Assembly: GCF_001021065.1 (NCBI RefSeq)
Contig: NZ_CP011546.1
Coordinates: 2,046,001 to 2,110,000 of the forward strand
Reading direction: 5' to 3'
Length of the DNA stretch: 64,000 bases
Origin: Corynebacterium uterequi
GTDB taxonomy: Bacteria; Actinomycetota; Actinomycetes; Mycobacteriales; Mycobacteriaceae
The translations under genes and the position numbers were made by a program. The notes beneath the pieces are model-generated. The model saw nothing but the letters and a program-made list of their open reading frames with translations. It ran no database searches and was not told where the DNA came from. Of the stretch, positions 31,078-38,890 are shown in pieces (position 1 is the first letter of the stretch; every line of letters begins with the position of its first letter).

Positions 31078-32112
31078 TTACTTGGAGACGGACTTGCCGA
31101 CGGAGTGCAGGTCCTGGCAGGCCTCAACGACGCGCTCGGACATGCCCTGCTCGGCCTTCTTCATGTAGGAACGCGGGTCGTAGGCCTTCTTGTTGCCGAC
31201 CTCGCCGTCGACCTTGAGGACGCCGTCGTAGTTGCTGAACATGTGGCCGACGATCGGGCGCGTGAAGGCGTACTGAGTGTCGGTGTCGACGTTCATCTTG
31301 ATGACGCCGTAGGTCAGGGCCTCCTCGATCTTCTCCTTCTCGGAGCCGGAGCCGCCGTGGAAGACGAAGTCGAAGGGCTGGGAGCCGGCGGCGAGGCCGA
31401 GCTTCTTGACTGCGGCTTCCTGGCCCATCTTGAGGACCTCGGGGCGCAGCTTGACGTTGCCCGGCTTGTAGACGCCGTGGACGTTGCCGAAGGTGGCGGC
31501 CAGCAGGTAGCGGCCGTTTTCGCCGGTGCCGATCGCGTCGATGGTCTTCTCGAAGTCCTCTTCGGAGGTGTACAGGTTGGCGCCGGCCTTGGCCTCGACG
31601 CCGTCCTCTTCGCCGCCGACGACGCCGATCTCGACCTCAAGGATGATGTTCGCGGCGTGAGCCTTGGCGAGCAGCTCCTGGGCGATCTCGAGGTTCTCGT
31701 CGATCGGGATGGCCGATCCGTCCCACATGTGGGACTGGAACAGCGGCAGCTCACCACGGTTGACGCGCTCCTGGGAGATGGCGATGAGCGGGCGAACGTA
31801 GTCATCGAGCACCTCCTTCTGGCAGTGGTCGGTGTGCAGGGCGACGTTGATGCCGTAGTTCTTCGCAGCCTCGTGGGCGAAGGCGGCCAGAGCCTGCGCG
31901 CCGGCGACCATGTTCTTCACGGCCAAGCCCGAGCCGAAGGCGGCACCGCCGGTAGAGAACTGGATGATTCCGTCGGACTCGGCCTCGGCAAAGCCCTTGA
32001 GGGCGGCGTTGATGGACTCCGACGAGGTGCAGTTGATGGCCGGGAAGGCGAAGCCTTCCTTCTTAGCCGTGTCCAGCATCTGGTTGTAGACATCGGGGGT
32101 TGCGATGGGCAT
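31078..32112 (-). CDS. fba: Class II fructose-bisphosphate aldolase
   Basis: 344 residues, the normal corynebacterial length. Zinc-binding HTDHC (93-97), DGSAIPIDENLEIAQELLAK and the C-terminal FVFHGGSGSEKEKIEEALTY with MNVDTDTQYAFTRPIV identify the class II enzyme. It cleaves fructose-1,6-bisphosphate to DHAP and glyceraldehyde-3-phosphate; the DHAP made by the fucose cluster would enter here. ATG 32112 has GGAGG 11 nt upstream. The longer frame upstream is not conserved in character. Confidence 0.97.
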   Translation of the reverse strand: MPIATPDVYNQMLDTAKKEGFAFPAINCTSSESINAALKGFAEAESDGIIQFSTGGAAFGSGLAVKNMVAGAQALAAFAHEAAKNYGINVALHTDHCQKEVLDDYVRPLIAISQERVNRGELPLFQSHMWDGSAIPIDENLEIAQELLAKAHAANIILEVEIGVVGGEEDGVEAKAGANLYTSEEDFEKTIDAIGTGENGRYLLAATFGNVHGVYKPGNVKLRPEVLKMGQEAAVKKLGLAAGSQPFDFVFHGGSGSEKEKIEEALTYGVIKMNVDTDTQYAFTRPIVGHMFSNYDGVLKVDGEVGNKKAYDPRSYMKKAEQGMSERVVEACQDLHSVGKSVSK

Positions 32113-32210
32113 CGGTAAAAATCCTCCAAATAGTGGGAGTTGGTCCACCACTCAGTATGCCCCTTGGCAGGCCCTTCCTGCTACTGATCGGACAGATTAG
32201 GGGTGCACAC

Positions 32211-33419
32211 CTACTTTTGTGCGGCTTCACCTCGGTGTTTGGCGACGCGGGCCGCTGCCTCAAGGAGCATCCATCCGGACAATTGCACGGACAGATCCCG
32301 CTCCGCGATACGGATGACGCCCACAGCTTCGCCAAAACTCGTCGGCCCGAGGCCATAGTTGTGCGGCAGGTGCGCGTCGGCGGTCCAATCGGTCGGGAAG
32401 ATCGGTAATCCGTCCACCTCCAGCCGGTGGTTCCACACACTCTCCGCGGATGCGAGCACCAGCCGCGCGGCCAGCTTCTTTGCCGCGCGGTTGACCGGCG
32501 AGTCCGCCGGCAGCCGCACCGCCACGTCGGCGAGATAACGCACGAGGATGCCCTTGAAGAGTCCGCCGTCGCCGTCGCCGGTCTCCCAGTCGATGACTCC
32601 CGCCGGCGTCGCCATGTGGACCGCCACGGCCTGGACCAGCTCACGGATGCGGGTGATAAAGCGCATCGATTCGTCGATACGCTCGGCGTCGTCGATGCCC
32701 GCGACGCCCTCTTCGTATCCGAACCCGGCGCGTTTACGCAGCTCCAGCGCCACTTCTAGACATGCCGCCATGGCCGTGCCTTGGTTGTAGGGGTGGATGG
32801 TGCGCACGATCTCCGGCCCGTCCATGCGCATCCGAATGCCGTCCATGACCAGGCCGTCGTCGTTGATGAGGTTGTCGAAAATCCAGTCAGTAATGCTCAC
32901 CGCCTGGTCGAGCCGGCCAGACCGGGCGAGCATGATGGCCCCGGGGCCGTTCGACGGCACGTTGAAAAACGTCTCGCCAACCCGCCACGGCAGGACACCA
33001 GTGACGCTGTCAATGCCGGCGATGATGTTGAGCTCTAGGTCCTTCAGCGCGGACTGGAAGCGGTGAGCAGGGAACTTCGGCAGCTCCACGGCGCGGCCCA
33101 GCGCAAGCGCCAGCCACGCCTTATCGTCGTAGTAGCGATTCCGAGTGAACTTGCCGTTGCGGAGCCGGATGCCCCGCAGGGTCCGCACGATGGTCTGCCG
33201 GTTATCGTTGCTCGGATCGCGCAGAGCAGCGTCGACGAGGCAATCGATATAGTGCGCCTGCCACCAGTAGTGCCAATTGATGAAGACGCGCTCCTTGAAC
33301 ACCGGCGGCCAGCTCACGACAGCCAGGTTCGACGCCGGCAGCCGCCACAATCTCGCAGCATGCCGGTCGCTGATCGCTGTTTTCGCCAGGCCGGAGCGGT
33401 GAGCCCATTTCTCGTGCAC
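32211..33419 (-). CDS. Glycoside hydrolase family 76-like protein, cytoplasmic
   Basis: 402 residues with repeated helical segments. NWHYWWQAHYIDCLVDAALR (48-67) and YYDDKAWLALA (96-106) match the (alpha/alpha)6 barrel of GH76 endo-alpha-1,6-mannanases, with the neighbouring Asp98-Asp99 as the expected catalytic pair. There is no signal peptide, unlike secreted mannanases, so an intracellular glycan or lipid-linked mannan precursor is a possible substrate. It sits between fba and the tRNA methyltransferase gene, with its own promoter region and TAGGGT at complement 33460-33465. Confidence 0.75.
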   Translation of the reverse strand: MHEKWAHRSGLAKTAISDRHAARLWRLPASNLAVVSWPPVFKERVFINWHYWWQAHYIDCLVDAALRDPSNDNRQTIVRTLRGIRLRNGKFTRNRYYDDKAWLALALGRAVELPKFPAHRFQSALKDLELNIIAGIDSVTGVLPWRVGETFFNVPSNGPGAIMLARSGRLDQAVSITDWIFDNLINDDGLVMDGIRMRMDGPEIVRTIHPYNQGTAMAACLEVALELRKRAGFGYEEGVAGIDDAERIDESMRFITRIRELVQAVAVHMATPAGVIDWETGDGDGGLFKGILVRYLADVAVRLPADSPVNRAAKKLAARLVLASAESVWNHRLEVDGLPIFPTDWTADAHLPHNYGLGPTSFGEAVGVIRIAERDLSVQLSGWMLLEAAARVAKHRGEAAQK

Positions 33420-33486
33420 TGTTACCCGTTCATCCTTGAGGAAATACCGTTTCAGTTAACCCTATCGGTTTACCCCGACACGGAAG

Positions 33487-34155
33487 TTACCAACTGTTCG
33501 AAAGGTTAGCGTGCTGCCGAATCCATGCGTGCATCGCTATACCCGCAGCCACTCCGACGTTGATGGACCGCGTTGACCCGAACTGTGCGATGGACACCGT
33601 CATCGTCGCACCGGCCTGTGCCGACGCGCTCACCCCCGGACCTTCCTGCCCGAATAGCAGCAGGCAGTCCCGCGGGAGTTCGGCGGTCTCCAGGGCCACG
33701 GCGCCCGGCGTGTTATCCACCGCCACCACGGTCAGGCCTTCTGCTCGCGCCCATGCCAGCAGCGCGTCGACGCTGTCATGGTGCTCGAGATGCTGATAGC
33801 GGTCGGTGACCATCGCGCCCCGCCGGTTCCAGCGCCGACGCCCCACAATGTGTACCGCCGCCACCGCAAACGCATTCGCGGTGCGCACGACGGTCCCGAT
33901 GTTGGCGTCGTTCTCGAAATTCTCGATGGCGATGTGCAGCGGGTGGCGTCGACGATCGATGTCGGCGACGATGGCCTCACGCCGCCAGTAGCGGTACGCG
34001 TCAACGACGTTACGTCGATCCCCCTGCGCCAACAGCTCCGGGTCCAGGTGGACGCCATCGGGCAGCGGCTCGCCAGGATGCTCCTGCGTCCACGGGCCGA
34101 CGCCGTGGCGGCCTTCGCCCCACTCCGTCGGGCCCGGGCTGGTCTCGCTACGCAA
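33487..34155 (-). CDS. SpoU/TrmH-family RNA 2'-O-methyltransferase
   Basis: 222 residues from TTG 34155. The SPOUT knot motifs are clear: IENFENDANIGTVVRTANAF, LLLFGQEGPGVS and IAQFGSTRSINVGVAAGIAM. The enzyme transfers a methyl group from SAM to a ribose 2'-OH in tRNA or rRNA; the exact target is unknown. The TTG start overlaps the pyrE stop by 8 bp and keeps the conserved TEWGEGRHGVGPW region. No better ATG or GTG exists downstream of pyrE. Confidence 0.88.
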   Translation of the reverse strand: MRSETSPGPTEWGEGRHGVGPWTQEHPGEPLPDGVHLDPELLAQGDRRNVVDAYRYWRREAIVADIDRRRHPLHIAIENFENDANIGTVVRTANAFAVAAVHIVGRRRWNRRGAMVTDRYQHLEHHDSVDALLAWARAEGLTVVAVDNTPGAVALETAELPRDCLLLFGQEGPGVSASAQAGATMTVSIAQFGSTRSINVGVAAGIAMHAWIRQHANLSNSW

Positions 34156-34681
34156 GGCCCAGGTCATCCAGGCCGAGCACGTACCGGTATTCCAGCCCTT
34201 CGGCGCGGATGGCGTCGGCGGCCCCGGTGGCTCGATCGACGACCGTCGCCACGCCAACCACCTCAGCGCCAGCCTCCCGCAGCGCCGCGACGGCGGTCAG
34301 CGGCGAGTTGCCCGTCGTCGTGGTGTCCTCCACCACCAGCACTTTCGCGCCTTCGACGTCCGCGCCCTCGATCCGGCGCTGCATACCGTGCTTCTTCGCC
34401 TCCTTGCGTACGACGAACGCATCGATGGCGCGCCCATCGGCGTGCATGATCGACGTCGCGACCGGGTCTGCCCCCAGCGTCAGCCCGCCCACCGCGGCAT
34501 AATCCCAATCCTCGGTGAGCTCCCGCAGCAGCGCGCCGATGAGCCGCGACGCCCGGTGATGCAACGTCGCCCGGCGCAGGTCAACGTAGTAATCCGCCTC
34601 CTTCCCGGACGACAGCGTCACCTTTCCATGCACAATCGCCAGTTCCTTGACCAGCTCGGCTAGCTCCTCTTTCGGAGTCAT
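34148..34681 (-). CDS. pyrE: Orotate phosphoribosyltransferase
   Basis: 177 residues. PRPP-binding motif VLVVEDTTTTGNS (114-126) and the N-terminal LSSGKEADYYVDLRRATLHH identify the enzyme that makes OMP from orotate in pyrimidine synthesis. It is the middle gene of a three-gene unit: 2 bp after the upstream membrane protein gene and overlapping the methyltransferase gene by 8 bp. Confidence 0.96.
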   Translation of the reverse strand: MTPKEELAELVKELAIVHGKVTLSSGKEADYYVDLRRATLHHRASRLIGALLRELTEDWDYAAVGGLTLGADPVATSIMHADGRAIDAFVVRKEAKKHGMQRRIEGADVEGAKVLVVEDTTTTGNSPLTAVAALREAGAEVVGVATVVDRATGAADAIRAEGLEYRYVLGLDDLGLA

Positions 34682-34683
34682 CT

Positions 34684-36234
34684 CTACTTCCCTTCCTCGT
34701 GATCGTCATCGGTCTTGTCTGCCTCGGCGTCGCTGAAGATCGCCGAATGGCCGTCGAGGTGGCGCTGCACCCACGTCCCATCGGAGCGTCGACGCGGCGG
34801 CGCCCCGTCCGCGATGGCGTCGACATCATCCGCGCCCACCGACCGCTGCTCCACCACCCCACGAGCCTGCGGCAGGCCCCGCGACGGCAGCTCAGCGGGC
34901 TCCCCCGTGCGCACCATCGGCGGCACCTCCTCGGCCGGGGTCGGATCGGGCACGACGCTGAGCGTCGGCTGGCCCGGCGTAGCCGCGTCGACGCCCACCG
35001 GCGCGCCCTCCACCTCGACGTCCGCAGTCGCCTGCCGGTCAGACATCTGCCGCGTCGGAGGCAAATCCTCCAGCGGCAACCGCAGCCCAACCTCAGAGCG
35101 CGGCGGAAGAACGCGGGCCGCGTCGGCCAACAGCGCCAACGGCGCCACCATCGCATCCCAGTGCGACGCATTCGTCTGCTTCTGCGTCTGCGCCAACACC
35201 CACTCGGACTCCATCCACGCCGCAGTGACCTCGGGCGGGAAATTCTCCAGGGCGGTCCGTACTCGGACATCGAGGAGGCGCTGCGCAGCGCCCGTCGACG
35301 TCGCGAAGACCTCAAAACCCGCCACCTCGCCGAGCGGATGCAGGTCCGACGACGGGGCCTCCGCCACCTCAGCGCCAACCCGACGGAAGTCCACCACAAC
35401 ACCAGACACCGCCCCGGTGCGCATCGCCATGACGTTAACACCACCCAGATCCATAAGCACTAACTCATGGTTGTAGGCCCAGCCGCTGACCACATCGCGG
35501 GCCTGAACGCCACTCGACGCCGCCCCGCGCGACCATTCCCCAACCAGGTAATGGTCGCGGCGCGCGAACTCGAACCCATGGGCCTCCGCCCACGCCCGGC
35601 GCTCCCGACGCGACGAGTTCCTAAAACTCAGACCCGACGTGCGGTGGGCCGACGGCCGCGGCTCCGGGCGCCGTTCGGGGCGCTGTTCCTTGCTCGGTTC
35701 CGGGCTAGGTTCCGGGGTCGAACGCTCCTCACCGCGCGATGCCGCCACCTGCGGTGCCGGGCCAACCGGCCGCTCAACAGCCTGCGACACTCTCGCTGGC
35801 GCCGAGACGCTGTCCGGGCCGTCCGACGCCTCTACCTGCGCCGACACGGCTGGCGGCGCCGCCTCTTCCGCCCCTTCCCTGGCCAGGGCCGGCCCGGCCG
35901 GGTCCTTACGCCCTTGCCTGTCACCGGCGTCGGCGTCGGCCGCCGATCGCTTCGGAGTCTTTCTCGCCTCAACCGGACGACGACGCGCTCGACTCGGTAT
36001 CAAACTCGGGGCCTGGTCAAGCACTGGCTCCGGCGCCTCGTTGGGCTCCTCGACCGGGCGGCTCTGGGCGGGACGTCGCGCCGTACGCCCACCCTGCCGA
36101 GAGGTCGGCCCTGTTGGCTTGGTCTGCCCTGTTGGCTTGGTCGGCTGGGCGGAGCGTCGCCGCGCATCGATCACCAGCAGTGCCGCCGCCGCACACCCTG
36201 CCAACGCCGCAATCACAAAGAATAAGTACTCCAT
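34684..36234 (-). CDS. Membrane-anchored protein with long disordered region, Corynebacterium-type
   Basis: 516 residues. One N-terminal membrane helix (MEYLFFVIAALAGCAAAALL) is followed by ~180 residues rich in Pro, Arg, Glu and Ala with repeated PTKPTGQTKPTGPT. A folded domain runs from about 205 to 385 (RRERRAWAEAHGFEFARRDH ... FPPEVTAAWMESEWVLAQTQ), and the tail is acidic. I do not recognise the domain. The ATG at 36234 is chosen because TAAGGT lies 8 nt upstream; an in-frame TTG at 36240 is less likely. It is the first gene of the pyrE operon. Confidence 0.75.
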   Translation of the reverse strand: MEYLFFVIAALAGCAAAALLVIDARRRSAQPTKPTGQTKPTGPTSRQGGRTARRPAQSRPVEEPNEAPEPVLDQAPSLIPSRARRRPVEARKTPKRSAADADAGDRQGRKDPAGPALAREGAEEAAPPAVSAQVEASDGPDSVSAPARVSQAVERPVGPAPQVAASRGEERSTPEPSPEPSKEQRPERRPEPRPSAHRTSGLSFRNSSRRERRAWAEAHGFEFARRDHYLVGEWSRGAASSGVQARDVVSGWAYNHELVLMDLGGVNVMAMRTGAVSGVVVDFRRVGAEVAEAPSSDLHPLGEVAGFEVFATSTGAAQRLLDVRVRTALENFPPEVTAAWMESEWVLAQTQKQTNASHWDAMVAPLALLADAARVLPPRSEVGLRLPLEDLPPTRQMSDRQATADVEVEGAPVGVDAATPGQPTLSVVPDPTPAEEVPPMVRTGEPAELPSRGLPQARGVVEQRSVGADDVDAIADGAPPRRRSDGTWVQRHLDGHSAIFSDAEADKTDDDHEEGK

Positions 36235-36242
36235 CGCCAAAA

Positions 36243-36248
36243 ACCTTA
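36243..36248 (-). promoter_or_regulatory. -10 element of the pyrE operon
   Basis: Minus-strand TAAGGT, 8 nt before ATG 36234. Confidence 0.4.
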
Positions 36249-36270
36249 GTCTCCAGCGCTGGCCTGAGTC

Positions 36271-37113
36271 CTAGTCACCGCGCTCGACGGGGTTGGCGGG
36301 ATCCGCTGCCCACAGGGACCACCCTTCGACGAAGTGCGCCGGGACTCCCATTCCTGCGTATTCCATCGCAGCAATGACGTACGACGAGTGCAACCCCGAA
36401 CCCGAGTAGACAATGACGTCCTCGGCGCTGGTCACGCCGACGCGAGCGAAACGCTCACGGATCGCTTCCGGCGAGAGGACGACGCGACGCTTATCGACGA
36501 GATCCTCCATCGGTACGTTGACCGCACCAGGGATGTGACCTGCCTTAAGATCCAGTCCTTCACGCCGGCCCGCGAAACGGTTCGGCTGCCGCGTGTCGAC
36601 CAGAATCCCGTCGAAGTTCCGGACATCGTCGATGGACGCCGTCGGCATCGACCCGAACGTCGCCTCCTGGTCACCACCGAAAGCAATATTGCCCGGACCG
36701 CCAATGATCGGATACTCCAACCGGTCCCACTCCGCAAGGCCGCCGTTGAGGATGCGCACGTCCGGAAGGCCCGCCCACCGAAGAACCCACCAGGCACGGC
36801 CCGCAAACAGGCCTGGGCCCTGGTCATACACGACGACCGGGCGCCCCTCGCGCACTCCCCACCGGTGGAGAGCTTCCTCCACATCCGCGGTGTCAGGCAA
36901 CGGGTTGCGCCCCGCTTCCGAACCGGGAACGCCAGAGAGCGTCGACTGCGGGTCGCAGAAGAACGAGGTTGGGATATGTTCCGAGGAGTAGCGAACGTAG
37001 CCGCCCCGAGGCCCGCTCTCCCACATCGACGCCACGATCGTGTAGGCCTTGCCCAGGTAGACTGCGTCCGAGATATCTGCCGCATTGATGAAGTTTGACC
37101 GCTTCTTAGTCAT
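36271..37113 (-). CDS. Two-domain rhodanese-like protein lacking the catalytic cysteine
   Basis: 280 residues with two rhodanese domains, like SseA thiosulfate sulfurtransferases (WGVREGRPVVVYDQGPGLFA in domain 1; DGILVDTRQPNRFAGRREG and KAGHIPGAVNVP in domain 2). In active enzymes the domain-2 loop is a Cys-containing CGSG-type loop. Here it reads IVYSGSGLHSSYVI with Ser237 (codon complement of 36403-36405) in the Cys position. Classical persulfide chemistry is therefore unlikely. TACGAT lies 6 nt before the ATG at 37113, so it is probably leaderless. Confidence 0.88.
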   Translation of the reverse strand: MTKKRSNFINAADISDAVYLGKAYTIVASMWESGPRGGYVRYSSEHIPTSFFCDPQSTLSGVPGSEAGRNPLPDTADVEEALHRWGVREGRPVVVYDQGPGLFAGRAWWVLRWAGLPDVRILNGGLAEWDRLEYPIIGGPGNIAFGGDQEATFGSMPTASIDDVRNFDGILVDTRQPNRFAGRREGLDLKAGHIPGAVNVPMEDLVDKRRVVLSPEAIRERFARVGVTSAEDVIVYSGSGLHSSYVIAAMEYAGMGVPAHFVEGWSLWAADPANPVERGD

Positions 37114-37119
37114 GTCCAC

Positions 37120-37125
37120 ATCGTA
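37120..37125 (-). promoter_or_regulatory. -10 element of the rhodanese gene (leaderless)
   Basis: Minus-strand TACGAT, 6 nt before the ATG at 37113. Confidence 0.5.
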
Positions 37126-37156
37126 TGACGAAACCCGCCCGGTCGCTGGCCAGCGC

Positions 37157-38134
37157 CTACGCATTCGCGTACTGCCTGATACCGAAATGCCAATTCCACA
37201 CCTGCTTCTGCTCCTCCGGCTGCAAGGTCGCCGCTCCCACCGGCCGGTGGTCCATCGTCCGAACCGTATCCTTCACCACCCGCAGGACGGCACCAAGGTG
37301 GAACCTCACGTCGGCGTCGCTAAACCGCAACACCACGTACCCAAGACGCTGCGCGAGGTTCGCCTTGAAGCGATCCCTGATGAACGTGTCGTACGTCTCC
37401 CTCTTCGGGTCGTTGGCGTGGTGGTAATCGTACGAATCGACCTCCAAGAGCACCCTCTGCCCCACGAGGCCGTCAAACCGGTACCCTCCCAACCAGTAGT
37501 TCTGTTGCACCTTGAGGCCATCCGCCCGCAAAGGCCGAAAAACCTCCCGCTCCAGCTCACTGTCAGCCCCGATCGACGCCATGCCGATCAGCCTCCGTAG
37601 ACGGGCGCTGACCCGTCCGGCCCGGCGAAATTCCCTCCGCAGAAGCTCCCTACCCCGTTTTCCTTTGAACAGCGTTTCCAGCTTCTTGAGAATCCGATCC
37701 TCACCAGCGGCGAGAGCCTCGTCGAGTGCTCTGAGCATCGGCTGCGCTGGGAATTTCTCCCCGTCACCGGCGTAATGCCATCGCGTGTTCCGCGACCGGC
37801 GCGCGTGAACGTATGGGCTATGCGGTAGCGACCGCCCACGCGCGACCACCACGTTTACCGGCAGTGATGGTTCCTGCCCAAGATACAGCTCGACGGCCGT
37901 CCGCCCTGCCGCATAAACGTGGCCCTTTACCTCGCTCAGGGCTTTCAACACAACCCTCCCTGTCGGCCGTTGAGCGACATAGACCCCCTTGTAAAGACGA
38001 AAGAGCTTACCCTCGCTGACGGCCTTCGCAATCTGGCGACCGTTCCACCCTCGACTCCTCAACTCAGCCGTCGTGATGGCCAACTTAAGCCCTCTGTGCT
38101 GGGACTTCTTGTATTTCCCCGACATGCTTCGCAT
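37157..38134 (-). CDS. wHTH (AbiEi-like) + DUF559 nuclease-fold protein
   Basis: 325 residues. The N-terminus (LAITTAELRSRGWNGRQIAK, LFRLYKGVYV) is the winged-helix domain seen in AbiEi-type antitoxins and related proteins. The C-terminal half is a DUF559/Vsr-like PD-(D/E)XK fold with GYRFDGLVGQRVLLEVDSYD: Asp in RFDG and the E-x-D pair are the expected metal ligands. Such fusions are common and usually single genes in actinobacteria; function is unknown and no toxin gene is adjacent. GGGAG 5 nt before ATG 38134 supports this start; ATG 38125 is the alternative. Confidence 0.75.
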   Translation of the reverse strand: MRSMSGKYKKSQHRGLKLAITTAELRSRGWNGRQIAKAVSEGKLFRLYKGVYVAQRPTGRVVLKALSEVKGHVYAAGRTAVELYLGQEPSLPVNVVVARGRSLPHSPYVHARRSRNTRWHYAGDGEKFPAQPMLRALDEALAAGEDRILKKLETLFKGKRGRELLRREFRRAGRVSARLRRLIGMASIGADSELEREVFRPLRADGLKVQQNYWLGGYRFDGLVGQRVLLEVDSYDYHHANDPKRETYDTFIRDRFKANLAQRLGYVVLRFSDADVRFHLGAVLRVVKDTVRTMDHRPVGAATLQPEEQKQVWNWHFGIRQYANA

Positions 38135-38267
38135 CCTATCTCCCGGGGATGACACGACTGACCAGCAGTTAGAACATGCGTTCTGTTTGGGGCGTAGAGA
38201 AGCTTCCACGAAGCTGCTTTTCAACCAGGTTGTGGCGAGACTTCCTCGTTGAAGTTGGCCGTAAACC

Positions 38268-38791
38268 GGGGCACCACCTGCGCCCGCACCCACCCACCTC
38301 GCCATCCCCACCACCGCGGAGGCGTCGTCCCGCCAAGAACCCCTCACCGCACCTAAGGGGTGCCGCACACCGCCCAACCACCGCCGCACCCCACACTCCG
38401 GCACCCCAACGACACACACAAAGCCATTCAAAGCCAACAGGCGCCAGGCACCACCTGCGCCCGCACCCACCCAACACCCACCCGCCTCGCCATCCCCACC
38501 ACCGCGGAGGCGTCGTCCCGCCAAGAACCCCTCACCGCCCCTAAGGGGTGCCGCACACCGCCCAACCACCGCCTCGCCCCACACTCCGGCACCCCAACGA
38601 CACACACAAAGCCATTCAAAGCCAACAGACGCCAGGCACCACCTGCGCCCGCACCCACCCAACACCCACCCGCCTCACCATCCCCACCACCGCGGAGGCG
38701 TCGTCCCGCCAAGAACCCCTCACCGCACCTAAGGGGTGCCGCACACCGCCCAACCACCGCCGCACCCCACACTCCGGCACCCCAACGACAC
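38268..38791. repeat. Repeat array 3: three hairpin units, 188-bp period
   Basis: Units with TAAGGGGTGCCGCACACCGC start at 38354, 38542 and 38730, exactly 188 bp apart. The arms are again GGGGTGCC and CCGGCACCCC, and the right arm is followed by AACGACACA exactly as in array 1. The ~120-bp spacers are almost identical copies (CACCACCTGCGCCCGCACCC, CATCCCCACCACCGCGGAGG). The partial spacer before the first unit begins near 38268. The array lies between the clpB 3' end and the start of the DUF559 gene. Confidence 0.9.
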
Positions 38792-38836
38792 ACCCAAAGC
38801 CCCCTGAAACCGCTCCCACTCTCAAGTCCCGACACA

Positions 38837-38874
38837 GACGAAACCCCGGTACGCCGCAGAATGGCGTACCGGGG
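38837..38874 (-). terminator. Intrinsic terminator of clpB
   Basis: Perfect 12-bp stem CCCCGGTACGCC / GGCGTACCGGGG (38844-38855 and 38863-38874) with a 7-nt loop, 16 bp after the clpB stop. Read on the minus strand the stem is followed by TTTCGTCTGT. Confidence 0.8.
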
Positions 38875-38890
38875 TAGCAGGAACTGTCAG

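Noticed and set aside
37157-38134. Complete AbiE toxin-antitoxin system
   Set aside because: Only an AbiEi-like winged helix is present, fused to a DUF559 domain. No AbiEii nucleotidyltransferase gene is adjacent.
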